The notes under the pieces: model-generated | The model's database searches: none | What the model saw: only the letters and a program-made list of their open reading frames with translations | What the model was told of the DNA's origin: nothing | Shown here: one piece after another, positions 22,328-24,903 of the stretch | Layout: the number at the start of each line of letters is the position of its first letter | Position numbering within the stretch: position 1 is the stretch's first letter | From: Gnetum montanum | Lineage: Eukaryota > Streptophyta > Gnetopsida > Gnetales > Gnetaceae | DNA length: 24,903 bases | Reading direction: 5' to 3' | NCBI GenBank assembly: GCA_015680685.1 | Contig: MNCI01001884.1 | Span: 296,965 to 321,867, forward strand | Translations under genes and position numbers: made by a program

Positions 22328-22400
22328 GCTACCTCTCCCCATATATGTTGATTGGGACAGTTTCAGTCATACCATCCTACACCCTTATAAATGTGGTCAC
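22328..22400 (-). promoter_or_regulatory. Spacer promoter module, copy 24 (GTGG subfamily)
   Basis: Has the plus-strand variant TATAAATGTGG at the upstream edge, shared only with copies 19 to 24, and the G-class core CATATATGGGGAGAGG. Ends a short repeat period of 191 bp. Confidence 0.75.
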
Positions 22401-22709
22401 GAGGGACTGTTGGGCCAACACTTGGTCACGAGGGACCGCTAGTTCAATGCTTGGTCATGAGGGACCGTTGGGCCAACACTGGGTCACGAGGGATCGTTGG
22501 TTCAACGCTTGGTCACAAGGGACCGTTGGGCCAACCCTTGGTCACGAGGGACCGTTTGGACAACAGTTGGTCATGAGGGACCGTTTGGCCAACACTTGGT
22601 CACGAGGGTCCGTTGGGCCAACACTTGGTCTCGTGCCAGCGCAGCTATGCGAGGTGCTCCCATGGAGAGCACTCTTGGGAGAGCACCGTGCAGTGCTCCC
22701 AGGGAGAAC

Positions 22710-22782
22710 GCTACCTCTCCCCATATATGTTGATTGGCCCTGTTTCAGCCATACCATCTTGCACCCTTATAAATTTGGTCAC
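22710..22782 (-). promoter_or_regulatory. Spacer promoter module, copy 25
   Basis: TATAAGGGTGCAAG upstream and CATATATGGGGAGAGG at the start. The intervening sequence has GGGCCAATC for GCCCAATC. A full palindrome block (22632-22709) lies directly downstream. Confidence 0.75.
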
Positions 22783-22919
22783 GAGGGACCGTTGGGCCAA
22801 CACTTGGACACGAGGGTCCGTTGGGCTATCACTTGGTCACGAGGGTCCGTTGGGCCATCACTTGGTCACGTGAGAGCACTCGTGCTAGCGTAGCTATGCA
22901 AGGTGCTCCCAGGGAGAAT

Positions 22920-22992
22920 GCTACCTCTACCCATATATGCTGATTGGGCCTGTTTCAGCCATACCATCCTGCACCCTTATAAATTTGGTGAT
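22920..22992 (-). promoter_or_regulatory. Spacer promoter module, copy 26
   Basis: Minus strand: TATAAGGGTGCAGG upstream, then CATATATGGGTAGAGG at the start region. Class with G before the G-run, with one extra change (GGGT for GGGG). Confidence 0.72.
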
Positions 22993-23515
22993 GAGGGACC
23001 GTTTGGCCAACCCTTGGTCATGAGGGACCATTGGGCCAACACTTGGTGACCAGGGACCGCTGGGCAAACAGTTGGTCATGAGGGACCGTTGGGCCAACAC
23101 TTGGACATGAGGGTCCGTTGGGCCAACACTTGGACACGAGGGTCGGTTGGGCTATCACTCGGTCACGATGGTCTGTTGGGTCAACACTTGGTCACAAGGG
23201 ACTGTTGGGCCAACACTTGGACACGAGGGACCATTGGGCCAACACTTGGTCATGTGAGAGCACTCGTGCCAGCGTAGCTATGCAAGGTGCTCCCATAGAG
23301 ACGAGGGTCCATTTGGCCAACACTCGGTCACGAGGGACTGCTGGTTCAACGCTTGGTCACGAGCGTCTGTTTGGCCAACACTCGGTCACGAGGGACCGCT
23401 GGTTCAACGCTTGGTCACGAGGGACTGTGGGGCCAACACTTGATCACGAGGGTCCGTTGGACCTTCACTCGGTCTCGTGAGAGCGCAGCTATGCGTGGTG
23501 CTCCCAGGGAGAACG

Positions 23516-23588
23516 CTACCTCTTCCCACATATGTTGATTCGGCCAATTTCAGCCATACCATCCTGCACCCTTGTAAACTTTGTCACG
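23516..23588 (-). promoter_or_regulatory. Spacer promoter module, copy 27 (degenerate)
   Basis: The upstream TATAAGGG is changed to TACAAGGG and the core to CATATGTGGGAAG on the minus strand. Layout and spacing match the other modules, but both key elements are altered, so activity is unlikely. Confidence 0.6.
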
Positions 23589-23697
23589 AGGGTCCGTTGG
23601 GGCAACCCTTGGTCACGAGGGAACGTTCGGCCCACACTTGGTCTGGTGAGAGCGCTCGTGCCAGCGTAGCTATGCGAGGTGCTCCCAGGGAGAACGC

Positions 23698-23770
23698 TAC
23701 CTCTCCACCTATATGTTGATTGGGCCAGTTTCAGCCAAACCGTCTTTTGCATCCTTATAAATTTGGTCTC
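23698..23770 (-). promoter_or_regulatory. Spacer promoter module, copy 28 (diverged)
   Basis: The minus strand carries TTTATAAGGATGC upstream and CATATAGGTGGAG at the start site, so the core differs from both main classes. The intact module nearest to the 25S gene. Two or three degenerate 29-bp units lie on its right. Confidence 0.65.
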
Positions 23771-23887
23771 TAGGGTTTCCCGTTTGGCCAACGCTTGGTC
23801 ACACGGGGGTCCATTTGGCAAACACACTTGGTCTCGCAGGAGTGTTCATGCCAACGCAGCTTTGCGAGGTGCTCGTAGCGAGAACGC

Positions 23888-23930
23888 TACCTCTCCCCAT
23901 GCTGCACGCTTGCAAATTTGGTCACGAGGG
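23888..23930 (-). pseudogene. Promoter module remnant, core deleted
   Basis: Both flanks of a promoter module are present (GCTACCTCTCCCCAT on the left, GCAAATTTGGTCACGAG on the right, plus strand), but the TATATG element and the following ~30 bases are missing. This is the module nearest the 25S gene and cannot act as a start site of the same type. Confidence 0.7.
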
Positions 23931-23935
23931 TCATG

Positions 23936-24190
23936 GGCGAAAGTGGAAACCTCATGGTCATCAGGAAGGTTGCATTGCAGCCTCCGACTTCATGCAACCT
24001 CATAGGTAGAGGGGACGTGCGCTGCCAACATGATGCAAATGAACAAAAGGGGCCCGCGCAGGTGAGTTTCCCGATCGTGAGATCAAAAAACATATTCGGA
24101 CGGACCAGGATTTGCCTCGGAAGAAAGGGACTCGCGCATGCACGTGTGATGATGCATGTGCCCGTGAAGGGAAAGACACACATCTCTCTC
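23936..24190. other. Non-repetitive spacer between 25S and the repeat arrays
   Basis: This stretch has neither the 29-bp nor the 15-bp repeat and no promoter module. Apart from the stem-loop at 23967-24000 I see only a purine-rich part on the plus strand and a weak dyad near 24139-24160 (GCACGTG against CATGTGC). No gene is recognised. Confidence 0.6.
23967..24000 (-). other. 9-bp stem-loop in the unique 3' spacer
   Basis: AGGTTGCAT (23967-23975) and ATGCAACCT (23992-24000) pair perfectly around a 16-base loop. The hairpin lies in the non-repetitive stretch about 320 bases downstream of the 25S 3' end in the direction of transcription. A role in 3' processing or termination is possible by position only. 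Confidence 0.4.
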
Positions 24191-24198
24191 AAAAAAAA
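24191..24198 (-). terminator. T-tract downstream of 25S, candidate terminator element
   Basis: A run of eight T on the minus strand, about 120 bases past the 25S end, at the edge of the pyrimidine-rich tract. Pol I termination sites in plants are poorly defined and no known terminator box is recognised here, so this is only a candidate. Confidence 0.2.
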
Positions 24199-24319
24199 TG
24201 CATGACCCCATGAGACGAGGATTTCGGTGAGGGGAAGAAACGTGGCGAGGCATCTGCGGAGGGAGAAAAAGTGAAAGAGAAGGCGTGAAGAAGAGGATGA
24301 GGGAGAGAGAGCGAGGATC
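24199..24319 (-). other. Pyrimidine-rich 3' external transcribed spacer
   Basis: Directly downstream of the 25S end the minus strand is strongly pyrimidine-rich (CTCTCTCTCCCTC, CTTCTCTTTCAC, TTTTTCTCCCTCC), especially over 24230-24317. A pyrimidine-rich tract just after the 25S end is typical of plant rDNA, where it lies at the start of the 3' ETS. No repeat unit of the spacer occurs here. Confidence 0.6.
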
Positions 24320-24515
24320 ACAAATCTCGATGATAAGAGGCCGAATCTCAGTGGATCGTGGCAACAAGGCCACTCTGTCACTTACAATACCCCATCATGT
24401 ATTTAAGTCGTCTGCAAAGTATTCTTCTCGCCAACCGCTCGAAATGAAACTACATGGCCCCTAGTGTCCCCACCGTGTAGGCAGGACTAGGGGGTACCAT
24501 TGACACATGCCAACG

Positions 24516-24534
24516 GGAGCAACGAAGCTGCTCC
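24516..24534 (-). other. Hairpin in the 25S terminal expansion segment
   Basis: GGAGCA and TGCTCC form a 6-bp stem around a 7-base loop, within the variable part of the 25S 3' domain. The stem is still perfectly paired although the conserved core nearby is mutated. This segment differs from the angiosperm sequence I recall, so it would be a useful taxonomic marker. Confidence 0.6.
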
Positions 24535-24683
24535 TACCGTAGGTCGTGTAGCAACCAACAAGGAAAGAGGCACCGCCTCTAGCATGGGTTCTGACTTAGA
24601 GGTGTTCAGTCATAATCCGACACACGGTAGCTTCGCGTCACTGGCTTTTCAACCAAACACGATGACCAATTGTGTGAATCAAT

Positions 24684-24698
24684 GGTTCCTCTTGTACT
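24684..24698 (-). other. Sarcin-ricin loop with a substituted tetraloop base
   Basis: This is the most conserved loop of large-subunit rRNA, the binding site of elongation factors and the target of ricin-type toxins. The minus strand reads AGTACAAGAGGAACC where the eukaryotic sequence is AGTACGAGAGGAACC. The changed base, at plus position 24693, is the first G of the GAGA tetraloop. The change is a CpG transition. The neighbouring CCTAG-to-CTTAG and ACCG-to-ACCA changes are transitions too. Confidence 0.85.
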
Positions 24699-24818
24699 AA
24701 GTTGAATTACTATCGCAGCGCGCATCATTAGTAGGGTAAAACTAACCTGTCTCACAATGGTCTAAACCCAGCTCATGTTCCCTATCAGTGGGTGAACAAT
24801 CCAACACTTGGTAAATTC

Positions 24819-24863
<45 letters not shown>

Positions 24864-24903
24864 AACGTCGCTATGAACGCTTGGCTGCCACAAGCCAGTT
24901 ATC

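Larger units (their letters stand above)
21582..22709. repeat. Two composite short-plus-long promoter units
   Basis: Promoter-to-promoter distances run about 189, 366, 191 and 382 bp, so a short unit (one 29-bp repeat) plus a long unit (seven or eight) is itself duplicated, with periods of about 555 and 573 bp. Confidence 0.72.
14351..23886 (-). repeat. Region C: 29-bp tandem repeat arrays interrupted by promoter modules
   Basis: The plus-strand unit begins GGTCACGAGGGACCGTTGGG and continues with CCAACACTT (or CCCTT), 29 bases in all; consecutive copies are contiguous. The main variants are TTTGGCCAAC for TTGGGCCAAC and GGTTCAACG. Each unit holds small dyads: GGTC with GACC, a near-palindrome at GTTGGGCCAAC, and CCAA with TTGG. 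Arrays of 1 to about 29 units alternate with promoter modules. The longest uninterrupted array is 18257-19095; long ones also lie at 15004-15602, 15736-16175 and 16794-17285, while at 21655-21680 and 22211-22235 only about one unit remains. Most unit-to-unit differences are CpG transitions (CACGAG to CATGAG or CACAAG; ACCGTT to ACCATT or ACTGTT). A stray unit at about 14163-14185 marks the border with region B. Confidence 0.93.
24320..24903 (-). rRNA. 25S rRNA gene, 3' end (partial), possibly decayed
   Basis: The minus strand from the right edge reads as the 3' domain of plant 25S rRNA: the conserved block around TTTTTGATCCTTCGATGTCG, the block around AGACAGGTTAGTTTTACCC, the sarcin-ricin loop region (24684-24698), the block around GATTATGACTGAAC, a variable expansion region (about 24430-24600) and the plant-type terminus with GGGGTATTGTAAGTG and CACGATCCACTGAGATTC. 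The mature end is placed near 24320 by analogy with angiosperm 25S, give or take a few bases. The gene runs off the right edge. The first ~110 bases are essentially canonical. The rest carries many C-to-T and G-to-A changes against well conserved positions, for example AACATGAG for AACGTGAG and ACATGATGGGG for ACGCGACGGGG. Identity is very secure; whether this copy is functional is doubtful. The comparison is from memory, not an alignment. Confidence 0.96.

Noticed and set aside
14447-22893. Many plus-strand open frames encoding a 29-residue repeat with motifs such as WSRGTVG and LGHEGPLGQ
   Set aside because: A stop-free 29-bp repeat is open in all three frames, and each frame gives the same 29-residue protein repeat after 87 bases. 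This is arithmetic of the repeat, not a protein family.
5238-23770. Pol II TATA-box promoters for hidden genes
   Set aside because: The G-run directly after TATATA, the orientation with the 25S gene and the repeated spacer setting fit Pol I spacer promoters better, and there is no gene downstream.
14351-23886. CRISPR array (29-bp repeats)
   Set aside because: The units are directly contiguous with no unique spacers, vary among themselves, and lie in plant rDNA beside promoter modules.
1-24319. 5S rRNA gene linked in the spacer
   Set aside because: Some plants carry 5S in the IGS, so I looked for plant 5S landmarks on both strands and saw none.
1-24319. 18S rRNA gene, tRNA genes or a transposable element
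   Set aside because: No 18S core sequence, tRNA-like fold, transposase or reverse transcriptase motif, or terminal repeats with a target-site duplication was seen. The inverted segment at 10995-11112 is explained by spacer sequence alone.
23887-24381. Minus-strand open frame of 164 codons
   Set aside because: It starts inside the 25S rRNA gene and runs through the pyrimidine-rich spacer. Its serine- and leucine-rich composition follows from the pyrimidine tract.

Overview
This window is nuclear ribosomal DNA of a land plant, read with the rRNA genes on the minus strand. The last ~580 bases (about 24320-24903) are the 3' end of a 25S rRNA gene, recognised by its conserved core (including the sarcin-ricin loop region) and the plant-type 3' terminus. 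Everything to the left, at least 24.3 kb, is the intergenic spacer (IGS) lying downstream of that 25S gene. The 18S gene is not reached. A spacer this long is well above the usual angiosperm range and fits large-genome plants such as gymnosperms; the plant group is an inference. I see no protein-coding gene.

Layout in the direction of rRNA transcription (right to left): 25S 3' end; a pyrimidine-rich 3' external spacer and a short unique stretch with a hairpin (about 23940-24319); region C (about 14180-23935), arrays of a 29-bp repeat broken up by more than twenty copies of a promoter module; region B (about 5310-14165), diverged arrays of a 15-bp repeat with six more promoter modules; and region A (1-5082), more than eight tandem copies of an unrelated ~608-bp repeat. 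A 249-base N gap sits at 14655-14903.

The main feature is a set of 28 recognisable copies of a ~73-bp module that looks like a plant RNA polymerase I promoter (TATATAGGG or TATATGGGG, with a conserved upstream TATAAGGG). Twenty-seven point the same way as the 25S gene and one, at 11024-11093, is inverted; a 29th copy at 23888 has lost its core. The modules form two classes: five in region B keep TATATAGGG, as in the plant Pol I start consensus, while nearly all the others have G in place of the A before the G-run. The leftmost module (5238-5310) is the last promoter before the 608-bp array, so it is the best candidate in this window for a gene promoter, with region A as possible 5' external transcribed spacer.

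Most variation between repeat copies, and most differences between this 25S end and the conserved plant 25S sequence, are C-to-T or G-to-A changes, often at CpG. One falls in the sarcin-ricin loop. This suggests a heavily methylated, probably silenced rDNA unit whose 25S copy may be a pseudogene.
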